Source: Comamonadaceae bacterium
Lineage (GTDB): Bacteria > Pseudomonadota > Gammaproteobacteria > Burkholderiales > Burkholderiaceae_C
DNA length: 7,231 bases
Direction: 5' to 3'
NCBI GenBank assembly: GCA_947374505.1
Contig: CANCCE010000140.1
Location: 1 to 7,231, forward strand
The notes below the pieces were generated by a model. It saw only the letters and a list, made by a program, of their open reading frames with translations, was not told the origin of the DNA and did no database searches. The position numbers and the translations under genes are program-made. Shown here one piece after another: positions 1-6,030 of this stretch. Each line of letters starts with the position of its first letter. Position 1 is the first letter of the stretch.

Positions 1-29
1 TGACGAATCGCGGTCACAACATCACAGCC

Positions 30-614
30 TTACAGAACGCTGCAAGCTTGTTCAAAGCTCAGCCGTGGGTTGCGGTCAAACAGCTTGCTGTTGTCGCCAT
101 ACCCAAGGTTGATCAGGAAGTTGGCCTGCAGACGTCCGTCGGGGAAGAATTCGGCATTGACCTTGGCCAGATCGACACCGCTCATCGGGCCGCAATCGAG
201 ACCGACAGCGCGCGCAGCGATCATGAAATAAGCGCCGCTCAAAGTGCTGTTGCGAATAGCGGTGCCATCGGCCAGGGGCTTATTGCCTTCAAACATTTCC
301 TTGGCACCGGGGTTGTGCCAGACCACGGGCATGTGCTCGTAAAAACGCGTGTCAGTGGCGACAATGACGGTGACCGGTGCGACTTTGGTTTTTTCGACAT
401 TGCCAGGGGAGAGGGCAGGAATCAGACGTTGGCGCGATTCCGACGAGTTCAAGAAGACATAGCGGGCAGGCTGCGTGTTCATGGAGGTGGCGCCCATCTT
501 GGCGATGTCATAGACCTGCTGCAGCAGCTCGACAGGCACCGGCTTGTCAATGAAACCGTTGGCCGTGCGGGCTTTGAAAAAAAGTTGATCGAGGCAGGCT
601 TCGGAAATTCGCAT
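30..614 (-). CDS. RutE/HadB-type NAD(P)H reductase of the nitroreductase fold (possible hydroxyquinone reductase)
   Basis: The 194-residue product is full length for the RutE/HadB group (about 196 aa) and resembles it throughout. Recognisable segments are the FMN-site ARTANG (15-20), the T-S-x-N-x-x-P-A-R stretch (43-51), the P-x-T-x-I-V-A strand (80-86), GLDCGPMSG (138-146), NLGYGD (169-174) and the PRLSFEQAC tail (183-191). RutE itself is assigned to reduction of malonic semialdehyde to 3-hydroxypropanoate in pyrimidine breakdown, but no other rut gene is here. The related TcpB/HadB proteins of trichlorophenol clusters sit beside hydroxyquinol dioxygenases and reduce hydroxyquinones, so I infer a quinone reductase protecting or regenerating hydroxyquinol. 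It is the last gene of the minus-strand series, 46 nt after the solute receptor. No Shine-Dalgarno motif is evident before the ATG, but the N-terminus fits the family. Family assignment is firm; substrate is inference. Confidence 0.9.
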   Translation of the reverse strand: MRISEACLDQLFFKARTANGFIDKPVPVELLQQVYDIAKMGATSMNTQPARYVFLNSSESRQRLIPALSPGNVEKTKVAPVTVIVATDTRFYEHMPVVWHNPGAKEMFEGNKPLADGTAIRNSTLSGAYFMIAARAVGLDCGPMSGVDLAKVNAEFFPDGRLQANFLINLGYGDNSKLFDRNPRLSFEQACSVL

Positions 615-660
615 GGGATGAGTGCTTTAAAAAGTTGAAGGAAGTGAGGAGTTTACAAAT

Positions 661-1665
661 TTACTCGGGTTTGATGTCAAGATCGCGCGTCAACTTGGTC
701 CAGCGGTCGACGTCGCGTTTGACCAGCGCCCGTGTGTCGGCGGGGTTCAGCGCCAGTGGCCGCCCCCCCGCCTTGCGAAAAATATCGATCACATCGGGGG
801 CGGCAATGACCTTGGCCAATTCGGTGCGCAGCTGTGCGGCCACATCCACCGGAGTTTTGGCCGGCATAAAAAGACCGAACCAGGACTCCAGTTCAAGTGT
901 TGCCACAGCGGTTTCAGTGATGGTCGGCACCGTCGGGTGACCCGCCAAGCGGGCGCTACCAGAAACGGCCAACGCTTTCACGTTGCCCGCATCGATCTGA
1001 ACGCGGGCTGTCGGCGACAAATCAAAAAAAACATCGACACGGCCACCCAGCAAGTCTTGGTAAGCGGCCTGCGCGCCGCGGTAAGGCACATGCACCAACT
1101 CAACCCCGGCGAGGTGCCAAAGAGCGGCTGCTAGCACATGCTGGCCGGAACCGTTACCCGCTGATGCATAGGTCAACTTACCCGGATTGGTCTTGGCATG
1201 CGCCACCAGATCTTTCAGGGAGTTGAAGGGCAAGTCTTTGCGCGCCATCAAGGTGTAGCTGTAGGCCACAGCCAAACCCACAGGTTCAAAATCACGCAGA
1301 CTGTCGTAGGGCAAATTTCGGTACAAGCCGGGGTTGATGGCGAGGTTGGAAACCGAACCCACCAGCAGCGTGTAACCGTCAGGTGCCGCTTTGGCCACCG
1401 CATCGGTACCAATCAGGGTGCCCGAGCCGGGGCGGTTTTCGACCACCACGGTTTGCGACAGTTGCTTACTCAGCCGGTCCGCCAGCAGACGACCGACAAA
1501 GTCAAAACCGCCACCCGGCGGTTGCGGTACCACCACCTTCAGCGGCTTGTTCGGGAACACTTGTGCCAGCGCTGGCACGGCGGCCAAAGTGGTCACAGCC
1601 AGTGCAATCAACATCGTCCGAGAAAGCACAAGACTGAGCCGGTCCGTGAGCGTGATGTGAGTCAT
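661..1665 (-). CDS. Bug-family (TctC-like) periplasmic solute-binding protein of a tripartite tricarboxylate transporter
   Basis: A 334-residue periplasmic receptor of the tripartite tricarboxylate transporter type, very abundant in Burkholderiales. Residues 1-34 form a Sec signal peptide: basic residues at 9 and 16, a hydrophobic core around 17-31 and a likely cut after PALA (31-34). The mature protein starts with the usual F-P-x-K-P-[LIV] stretch (37-42). It has the ligand-loop P-x-P-P-G-G-x-x-D (47-55), VENRPGSG (75-82), the A-x-P-D-G-Y-T-L-L motif (94-101) and VPYRGA (193-198), all family hallmarks. Known members bind carboxylates, including aromatic acids, so an acid feeding the hydroxyquinol route is plausible but not shown. 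No membrane components (TctA, TctB) are visible; they may be elsewhere, since Bug receptors are often orphans. It follows the SnoaL-like gene by 51 nt and has AGGAG at 1674-1678, 8 nt before the ATG. Confidence 0.95.
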   Translation of the reverse strand: MTHITLTDRLSLVLSRTMLIALAVTTLAAVPALAQVFPNKPLKVVVPQPPGGGFDFVGRLLADRLSKQLSQTVVVENRPGSGTLIGTDAVAKAAPDGYTLLVGSVSNLAINPGLYRNLPYDSLRDFEPVGLAVAYSYTLMARKDLPFNSLKDLVAHAKTNPGKLTYASAGNGSGQHVLAAALWHLAGVELVHVPYRGAQAAYQDLLGGRVDVFFDLSPTARVQIDAGNVKALAVSGSARLAGHPTVPTITETAVATLELESWFGLFMPAKTPVDVAAQLRTELAKVIAAPDVIDIFRKAGGRPLALNPADTRALVKRDVDRWTKLTRDLDIKPE

Positions 1666-1716
1666 GTCTCTGTCTCCTATTTATTTTTTTGAAGGTGTCA
1701 GCGATGAGCGGCAAAC

Positions 1717-2334
1717 TCAGCGCTCGAGCGCACCACCCGCCAGCCAACGTGCGCCGCGCTGGTAAAGCTCTTGCACCACCGGGCCCTTGAGCATCGGCAT
1801 GTCGAGCTTGACGGTGTAACCAATGCGGGTCTGAATATAGGCAAGGTGACGGTAGCCTTCGGGAAAGCCTGCCAACGCTTCTTGGTCCAAGGACAAAGTG
1901 GCAGAGGAGTCGACCGGATCGATGCGGTCTTTTTCGTAAATCGGCTGGCGGTGCAGCAGCTTCCACTGGCCCTCGTGACGCTCCACAAAATCATAAAAAC
2001 GACCGGTACAAACCACATCACACAGCACCGGGCCGTTAGCCCCTTCGACCATGCCGCGCTGCGAAATCGTCATCTTGGTTTGCGAGATGGCGCGATCACC
2101 CGCCACTTCGACGGCGGATCCGCCCAGAAAATGCAGAATACTGACACCCTTGCTCCAACCCTCTTGAGTGACCCGGATGAACTCTTGAAACGAGCCCTGA
2201 AACCAGGTCGCCATCATCACGCCCTCTGGATGCCAGACGGTCGCAAAACGTGCCCAGTCACCGGCATCGCGCCACACCGCCCAACGCTCCAGCATCTGGC
2301 GTATTTCCAACTCACTCTTCATGTCATCATTCAT
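1717..2334 (-). CDS. SnoaL/NTF2-like small-molecule-binding protein with C-terminal extension
   Basis: A 205-residue soluble protein. Residues about 7-135 read as an NTF2-like alpha+beta cone of the SnoaL-like type: an N-terminal helix, the W-R-D-A-G-D-W turn (21-27), H-P-E-G (35-38), and beta strands ending in DFVERHEGQWKLLHRQPIYE (115-134). This fold serves as a cyclase, isomerase, dehydratase or hydroxylase-subunit scaffold, so the reaction cannot be read from it. About 70 more residues (136-205) follow; they are ordinary in composition and appear folded, with Y-R-H-L-A-Y-I-Q (161-168) and a helix around 184-198. The gene starts 15 nt after the Dabb gene, with GGAG (rc of 2341-2344) 6 nt before the ATG; an in-frame ATG four codons later is less likely. 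Position behind the ring-cleavage gene suggests action on an aromatic or quinone intermediate. Fold assignment is good; function is unknown. Confidence 0.85.
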   Translation of the reverse strand: MNDDMKSELEIRQMLERWAVWRDAGDWARFATVWHPEGVMMATWFQGSFQEFIRVTQEGWSKGVSILHFLGGSAVEVAGDRAISQTKMTISQRGMVEGANGPVLCDVVCTGRFYDFVERHEGQWKLLHRQPIYEKDRIDPVDSSATLSLDQEALAGFPEGYRHLAYIQTRIGYTVKLDMPMLKGPVVQELYQRGARWLAGGALER

Positions 2335-2349
2335 GCCTATCTCCGTTGT

Positions 2350-2685
2350 CTAAATTGAGGGGTCTGTCGCGACGACAAACGCTGGCGGACTGGCGTAATC
2401 AACTTGGTGCCGCGCCGTGCGCAAGTCGGCCAGTTCACGCTTAACGCGCTGGTGTTCAGGATGCACGGCATAGCCATCGAGGGCCGCCTGGTTTTCAAAT
2501 TCTGAATACAACACAACATCGCAGGCGTAGTCGATGCGGCTTGAATCTACGCCAATTTCAAGGTGTAGCAAACCGGGAATACGCCCACGCAGCGACTCAA
2601 AGCTGCGTTGTAGCTGCGCGATGCCATCGCGTTTTTCTGCGGGCGTCCCGCCACGCAGGTTCCACATAACGATGTGTTTGATCAC
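2350..2685 (-). CDS. Dabb-domain (stress-responsive alpha/beta-barrel) protein
   Basis: A 111-residue single-domain protein of the dimeric alpha/beta-barrel (Dabb) family. It begins V-I-K-H-I-V-M-W (1-8), the characteristic first strand with its conserved His (4), continues through P-G-L-L-H-L-E-I-G-V-D (37-47) and DVVLYSEFENQAALDGYA (56-73), and has the family H-P-E-H-Q (75-79). Dabb proteins are cofactor-free; the best-known catalytic member is olivetolic acid cyclase, while most bacterial ones are uncharacterised. I chose the GTG at 2685 because it gives the canonical N-terminus and has C-T-G-G-A-G (GGAG, rc of 2692-2695) 6 nt upstream; the frame is open further upstream but that part overlaps the YciI gene and is not family-like. 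It lies 23 nt after yciI and 15 nt before the SnoaL-like gene. A role on a phenolic or quinone intermediate is inference. Confidence 0.87.
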   Translation of the reverse strand: MIKHIVMWNLRGGTPAEKRDGIAQLQRSFESLRGRIPGLLHLEIGVDSSRIDYACDVVLYSEFENQAALDGYAVHPEHQRVKRELADLRTARHQVDYASPPAFVVATDPSI

Positions 2686-2708
2686 ATAATTCTCCAGAAT
2701 CAATCCAC

Positions 2709-3014
2709 TCAGGCTGTGGGCGGAAAGCCAACACGCTGCGGCCACAAATTGGCAAAACCGTGGACTTCACGGCTCGCATACAAACCCGCCACATTGAACG
2801 GTTCACCGGCCAACCAGGCATCGGCCGCTGCGCGCGATTCAAAGTCAATCGCCAGCACACTGCCGAGCATGGTCTCACCATCGACGGCCAGCAGCGGGCC
2901 GGCAAAGGCGATGCAATCCGCCACTGCAGCCAGATAAATTTTGTGCTCAGGTCGGATGCGTTGACGCAGCGCAGCAGCGTCAGGTTGATCGAGCAGGTGA
3001 AAGATGTAGATCAT
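2709..3014 (-). CDS. YciI-family protein, possibly related in role to TftG
   Basis: A 101-residue ferredoxin-like protein. It shows the YciI pattern: M-I-Y-I-F-H-L-L-D first strand (1-9), R-P-E-H-K-I-Y-L (21-28) with the conserved His 24, F-A-G-P-L (37-41), G-S-V-L-A-I-D-F-E-S (51-60) and A-W-L-A-G-E-P-F-N-V-A-G-L-Y (66-79). Family members use a His-Asp pair, the Asp lying in a D-P-[FY] motif; here that motif reads E-P-F (71-73). The one YciI protein I know with a defined reaction, TftG of 2,4,5-T degradation, removes chloride from 5-chlorohydroxyquinol and sits beside a hydroxyquinol dioxygenase, as this gene does. The ATG lies inside the end of the dioxygenase gene (35-nt overlap), so translation is probably coupled; no clear Shine-Dalgarno is seen. 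Family call is firm; dehalogenation or other activity is inference. Confidence 0.88.
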   Translation of the reverse strand: MIYIFHLLDQPDAAALRQRIRPEHKIYLAAVADCIAFAGPLLAVDGETMLGSVLAIDFESRAAADAWLAGEPFNVAGLYASREVHGFANLWPQRVGFPPTA

Positions 3015-3843
3015 GGAATAAAGGATTCAAGACGAAATCAAAATCAAGGCTGAACTGACCGTCGGGTTGCTGCACCCAATCGGCCACCAGCGACTCTCGC
3101 ACACCAAACACGGCGTCCGAATCCAAGTAAGGATCACCATGGCGAAAGACGTGCGTGGTGAGGGTTTCGTAGCCATCGGCTTGGATCATGAAATGCAGAT
3201 GCGCCGGCCGCCAAGGGTGCCGCAGCGTGGCTTTCAGCAACTCACCAACCGGGCCGTCATGGGGAATCGGGTAAGGCTCAGCCACGATGCTGCGAAAGTG
3301 AAAGCCGCCAGCAGCATCGGAGCGCAGCACGCCGCGCGCCCGAGGCTCAGCCAGATCGGCATATTGCACGTCATATTTCCCCTCTGCGTCGGCCTGCCAG
3401 ACCTCGATCACAGCGTTGGGCACCGTCTCGCCACCCAGCCCGAGAACTCGGCCGCGCACCAGACACGGTTGACCCACGGCGCCATTGGCAACATCAGCGC
3501 CCAATGCATAGTGCGGCGCGCCCTCGACGTGAAATGGGCCCACCACGGTGGCCTCGGTGCAGCCCAGCGGCTTGTCATTGTTCATGGCCACCGTCAACAT
3601 CGACAGACCCAGCACATCGCTGAGCAAGATGAACTCTTGCCGTTGGCCGTCGCATTTTTGGCCAGTAGCGGTAAGGAACTCAATGCCCTGCGCCCACTCT
3701 GCTTCGGTCAGCCGCGTTTCACGCGCAAAGGCGTGCAGATGCTGCACCAAGCTGGTCACCACCTCCTTGAGCCGAGGCTCAGGGGTCTGCACAAACCGGG
3801 CAATCACGGCTTGGGTAATGGTGTCCTGATTCAAATTGCGCAC
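2980..3843 (-). CDS. hydroxyquinol 1,2-dioxygenase (intradiol ring-cleavage)
   Basis: The 287-residue product is the usual size for a cytoplasmic Fe(III) intradiol dioxygenase of the hydroxyquinol type, which opens 1,2,4-trihydroxybenzene to maleylacetate. An N-terminal helical dimerisation/linker domain (about 5-95) includes Q-K-C-D-G-Q-R-Q-E-F (62-71); the catalytic beta-sandwich starts near T-E-A-T-V-V-G-P-F-H (96-105). Iron ligands can be placed as Tyr157 (EGKYDVQY), Tyr191 (EPYPIPHDGPVG), His215 and His217 (HPWRPAHLHF); their spacing agrees with the known hydroxyquinol enzyme. DGPVG after the second Tyr and DVQY favour hydroxyquinol over catechol or chlorocatechol enzymes. I chose the GTG at 3843: it has GGAG (rc of 3849-3852) 5 nt upstream and gives family length, whereas the frame continues open into the regulator gene. 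It leads the minus-strand series, divergent from the LysR gene. Confidence 0.93.
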   Translation of the reverse strand: MRNLNQDTITQAVIARFVQTPEPRLKEVVTSLVQHLHAFARETRLTEAEWAQGIEFLTATGQKCDGQRQEFILLSDVLGLSMLTVAMNNDKPLGCTEATVVGPFHVEGAPHYALGADVANGAVGQPCLVRGRVLGLGGETVPNAVIEVWQADAEGKYDVQYADLAEPRARGVLRSDAAGGFHFRSIVAEPYPIPHDGPVGELLKATLRHPWRPAHLHFMIQADGYETLTTHVFRHGDPYLDSDAVFGVRESLVADWVQQPDGQFSLDFDFVLNPLFHDLHLSPARST

Positions 3844-3876
3844 GCGGTCTCCGTCGGGTTGGCTGGGCTTTTGAAG

Positions 3877-3905
3877 AATATAGTGGGCCTGCGCCCGATC
3901 TGAAA
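3877..3905 (-). promoter_or_regulatory. predicted promoter of the dioxygenase gene series
   Basis: On the minus strand a good -10 box TATATT (rc of 3877-3882) lies 17 nt downstream of a weak -35, TTTCAG (rc of 3900-3905). Transcription would start near 3870, leaving a leader of about 27 nt with the GGAG ribosome site before the GTG at 3843. The weak -35 suits a promoter that depends on an activator. Predicted by eye only. Confidence 0.5.
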
Positions 3906-3924
3906 GCAGACTGGCGCAAATGAC

Positions 3925-3945
3925 TTTTTCATGCGGCGGAAGAAA
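3925..3945. promoter_or_regulatory. candidate LysR-type recognition site (T-N11-A dyad)
   Basis: A dyad TTC-N8-GAA (3928-3941) in a T-rich/A-rich frame (TTTTTC before, GAAGAAA after) contains two overlapping T-N11-A matches (3928/3940 and 3929/3941). Its centre is about 65 nt upstream of the predicted dioxygenase transcription start, the classic place for a LysR recognition site. The TCTG-AAAG-CAGA repeat overlapping the -35 (3899-3910) could be the accompanying activation site. Specific residues bound are unknown. Confidence 0.4.
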
Positions 3946-4009
3946 GCCTGGCGGTCTGCGCCACAATGCAGGCCAAGTACCGATGGGTCGGTGACAACGG
4001 AGACGCAGC

Positions 4010-4930
4010 GTGGATCGCTGGACTGAAATAGAACTTTTTGTACAGGTGGCCGAAACCGGCAGCCTGAGCCGTGCGGCTGAAGCATTGGAATTGTCCAACG
4101 CAGCGGCCAGTCGGCATTTGTCGGCACTCGAAGAACGGCTGGGGGCTCGACTGGTCGAACGCAACACGCGGCGGCTTTACCTGACCGATACCGGCCAGGA
4201 ATTTTTCAGGCGTGCCAAAACCATTCTGGCGGAACTCAAGGATGCCGAGTCGGCCGTCAACGCCACCGCGCTCGACCCGACCGGCGTGCTGCGGATCACG
4301 GCGTCGTTGTCGTTTTCGGTTCACCATGTGGCGCCACTGCTGCGCGAATACACCCAGCGCTACCCCAACGTCCAGGTGCATGTGGAGTCGGCCAACCGCT
4401 ACCTCGATATCATCGACAACAACATTGATGTGGCCATTCGCACCCGCGAGTCGGAGCCGGATTCAAATATCACCATCCGGCGCGTCGCTGAAACCCGGCG
4501 CATCATGGCCGCCTCCCCACGCTACTTGTCGAAACATGGTTTTCCAAAAACCCTTGATGACCTGCACCAGCACAAGATGCTGATGTACACCTACGCCAAC
4601 AACCCGAGTGAGTTGCGCTTCACCCGTGGCGACGAAACCCGAACAGTGACGATCAAGGGCCTGCTGGAGTCGAACGATGGTCAAATTTTGCGAGCTGCTG
4701 CGCTCGACGGTATGGGCATTCTGGTGCAACCCACCTACATACTTTACGAAGACATCGTCGCCGGACGGCTGGTACCGGTGCTCGATGACTGGGACTTGCC
4801 GCGCCTCAACATCAACCTGGCCTACCCAAGCCGTAAGCATCTGTCAGCCAAAGTCCGCACCTTCATCGACTTCATGGTCGAGCACTTCGACAAGATGGAC
4901 TACGAGCGGAAATGGACGGGACGGTTTTAG
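4010..4930 (+). CDS. LysR-type transcriptional regulator of the hydroxyquinol cluster
   Basis: The 306-residue product has standard LysR length and layout. Residues 4-62 form the winged helix-turn-helix: E-I-E-L-F-V-Q-V-A-E-T-G-S-L-S-R-A-A (6-23), S-R-H-L-S-A-L-E-E-R-L-G (34-45) and L-V-E-R-N-T-R-R-L-Y-L-T-D-T-G (48-62). A linker helix (about 64-88) leads to the two-lobe effector domain from G-V-L-R-I-T-A (92-98) to about 293. It resembles the CrgA/DmlR-like subgroup. The GTG start has GGAG 7 nt upstream and matches the family N-terminus. It is transcribed away from the dioxygenase gene and its stop codon overlaps that of maleylacetate reductase by 4 nt, so it likely controls both sides. The inducer is unknown; for this kind of pathway it may be hydroxyquinol, an upstream phenolic or maleylacetate. 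Confidence 0.93.
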   Translation: MDRWTEIELFVQVAETGSLSRAAEALELSNAAASRHLSALEERLGARLVERNTRRLYLTDTGQEFFRRAKTILAELKDAESAVNATALDPTGVLRITASLSFSVHHVAPLLREYTQRYPNVQVHVESANRYLDIIDNNIDVAIRTRESEPDSNITIRRVAETRRIMAASPRYLSKHGFPKTLDDLHQHKMLMYTYANNPSELRFTRGDETRTVTIKGLLESNDGQILRAAALDGMGILVQPTYILYEDIVAGRLVPVLDDWDLPRLNINLAYPSRKHLSAKVRTFIDFMVEHFDKMDYERKWTGRF

Positions 4931-6030
4931 TCAGGGCGCCGGCCGTCAAAAGCGTTTTGCAGTAACTGCCGCAGCGCCACTCGCTCGAGCGGCCGCGGAT
5001 TGGGGTACTGATTCTGCATGGCAATGTCGCAAGCTTTGTCAAGCTCAGCCTCTTGCATGCCAAGCGCTTGAAGCGAAACCGGTGCGCCGTTGTCTTGCGC
5101 CAAATCGTAGACGGCAGCCGCGGCACTTCGTACGCCATGTTGAGTCCCGCTTGCCAAGCCAGCGCCATTTAAAGCCTCGGCGATAACCGCCATCGCCTGC
5201 GGTGCATTCGGTGCGTTGTAAGCCAGCGCATGCGGCAGCACCACGGTGTGGGTTTCAGCGTGCGGCAAATTGAAGGTACCGCCCAGGGTGTGGCACAGCT
5301 TGTGGTGTAAAGCCATGCCGACGTTGTTCAACACCAGGCCGCAGAGCCAGGCGCCATACAGCGCATCGCTGCGGGCCGCTAAGTTGGCAGGTGACTGGCG
5401 AATCAAGGGCAGCGAACGGGCCAGCGCAGCAATCCCTTCACGTGCCATCACGTCCATCACCGGATTGCTGTCGATGCAGTACAGACCCTCAGCCGCATGC
5501 GCAATGGCGTTGATGCCACTGGTCACGCTCAAGCTCACAGGCAGGCTGAGCGTCAGTTCCGGATCGTAAATCACCGTGCGCGGCAAGACCCGTGGATCAC
5601 GGCCGGTTTTCTTCAACCCGTTTTCCGTGATGCCATAGATCTCAGTCATCTCCGAGCCTGCGTAGGTCGTCGGAATGGCCAGAATCGGCAAGCCAGAATC
5701 CAGCGCAATGGCCTTGCCCAGACCTGTGGTCGAACCGCCACCGATGGCGACTGCGCAATCCGCGCCAAGTTCGCGTGCCAAGGCACGGATCTCGTGAACT
5801 GTTTCGATCGGCACATGCATCACGGCGCGGTCGAAAATACCGGCCGCGCGCGCACCGAGCAAGTCTGCCACGTGTTCCGCCGAAGCGCGTTGCTCAGGCG
5901 TGCACAGCACCAAAGCTTTTTTCGCGCCGAGGGCTTCAATTTCTGCGCCGAGCTGGCTCAGCGCGCCAGGTCCAAACACCACCTTACCGGCTTGACCGCG
6001 GTAGACAAAACTTTTCATAGCAACTTTCAT
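4927..6030 (-). CDS. maleylacetate reductase (iron-alcohol-dehydrogenase fold)
   Basis: The 367-residue product belongs to the maleylacetate reductase branch of the iron-containing alcohol dehydrogenase fold. It reduces maleylacetate to 3-oxoadipate with NAD(P)H, the step after hydroxyquinol cleavage. Seen: N-terminal strand ending K-V-V-F-G-P-G (16-22), coenzyme loop A-I-G-G-G-S-T-T-G-L-G-K (95-106), P-T-T-Y-A-G-S-E-M-T (120-129), G-I-N-A-I-A-H-A-A-E (172-181), H-H-K-L-C-H-T-L-G-G (242-251) and L-P-H-A-E-T-H (255-261). Asn174 stands where metal-using relatives have a ligand Asp, as in other maleylacetate reductases. The ATG at 6030 overlaps the upstream stop (ATGA), favouring coupling; an ATG four codons in (6018) gives the more usual family N-terminus and is the alternative. 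Its 3' end meets the LysR gene with a 4-nt overlap. Confidence 0.95.
   Translation of the reverse strand: MKVAMKSFVYRGQAGKVVFGPGALSQLGAEIEALGAKKALVLCTPEQRASAEHVADLLGARAAGIFDRAVMHVPIETVHEIRALARELGADCAVAIGGGSTTGLGKAIALDSGLPILAIPTTYAGSEMTEIYGITENGLKKTGRDPRVLPRTVIYDPELTLSLPVSLSVTSGINAIAHAAEGLYCIDSNPVMDVMAREGIAALARSLPLIRQSPANLAARSDALYGAWLCGLVLNNVGMALHHKLCHTLGGTFNLPHAETHTVVLPHALAYNAPNAPQAMAVIAEALNGAGLASGTQHGVRSAAAAVYDLAQDNGAPVSLQALGMQEAELDKACDIAMQNQYPNPRPLERVALRQLLQNAFDGRRPD

Larger units (their letters stand above)
3844..4009. promoter_or_regulatory. divergent intergenic region between the dioxygenase and LysR-regulator genes
   Basis: This 166-bp stretch is the only sizeable non-coding gap. It carries the Shine-Dalgarno motifs of both genes (rc of 3849-3852 for the dioxygenase; GGAG at 3999-4002, 7 nt before the regulator's GTG), a predicted dioxygenase promoter and several inverted repeats: an arm pair at 3891-3895/3913-3917 enclosing TCTG/CAGA (3899-3902/3907-3910), ATGA/TCAT (3920-3923/3929-3932), TTC/GAA (3928-3930/3939-3941) and CTGC/GCAG (3956-3959/3968-3971). 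Such a layout is typical for LysR autoregulation plus activation of the neighbour. The regulator's own promoter is not clear; CACAAT at 3962-3967 is a poor -10 candidate. Confidence 0.75.

Noticed and set aside
1..29. Possible terminator after the reductase gene at the left edge
   Set aside because: Only 29 bases are available and no stable hairpin with a T-run is present.
1681..1690. T-rich run between the SnoaL-like and Bug genes as a terminator
   Set aside because: No stem precedes it on either strand, and it sits directly upstream of the Bug ribosome site.
1720..1731. Perfect 12-base palindrome GCGCTCGAGCGC near the stop of the SnoaL-like gene
   Set aside because: It is made of ordinary codons for Ala-Leu-Glu-Arg, has no loop or T-run, and a similar CGCTCGAGCG occurs inside the maleylacetate reductase gene (4982-4991); coincidence of codon use is enough.
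3067..3903. Long open frame of 278 codons on the plus strand opposite the dioxygenase gene
   Set aside because: It lies antisense to a clearly recognisable enzyme, resembles no family, and is rich in His/Arg/Gln as expected from a shadow frame in GC-rich DNA. The same holds for the plus-strand frames at 48-638 and 1771-2358.
3844..4167. N-terminal extension of the dioxygenase frame up to 4167
   Set aside because: It would overlap the regulator's DNA-binding-domain coding sequence, is low-complexity in Ser/Arg/Pro and lacks family similarity; the GTG at 3843 has a good ribosome site.
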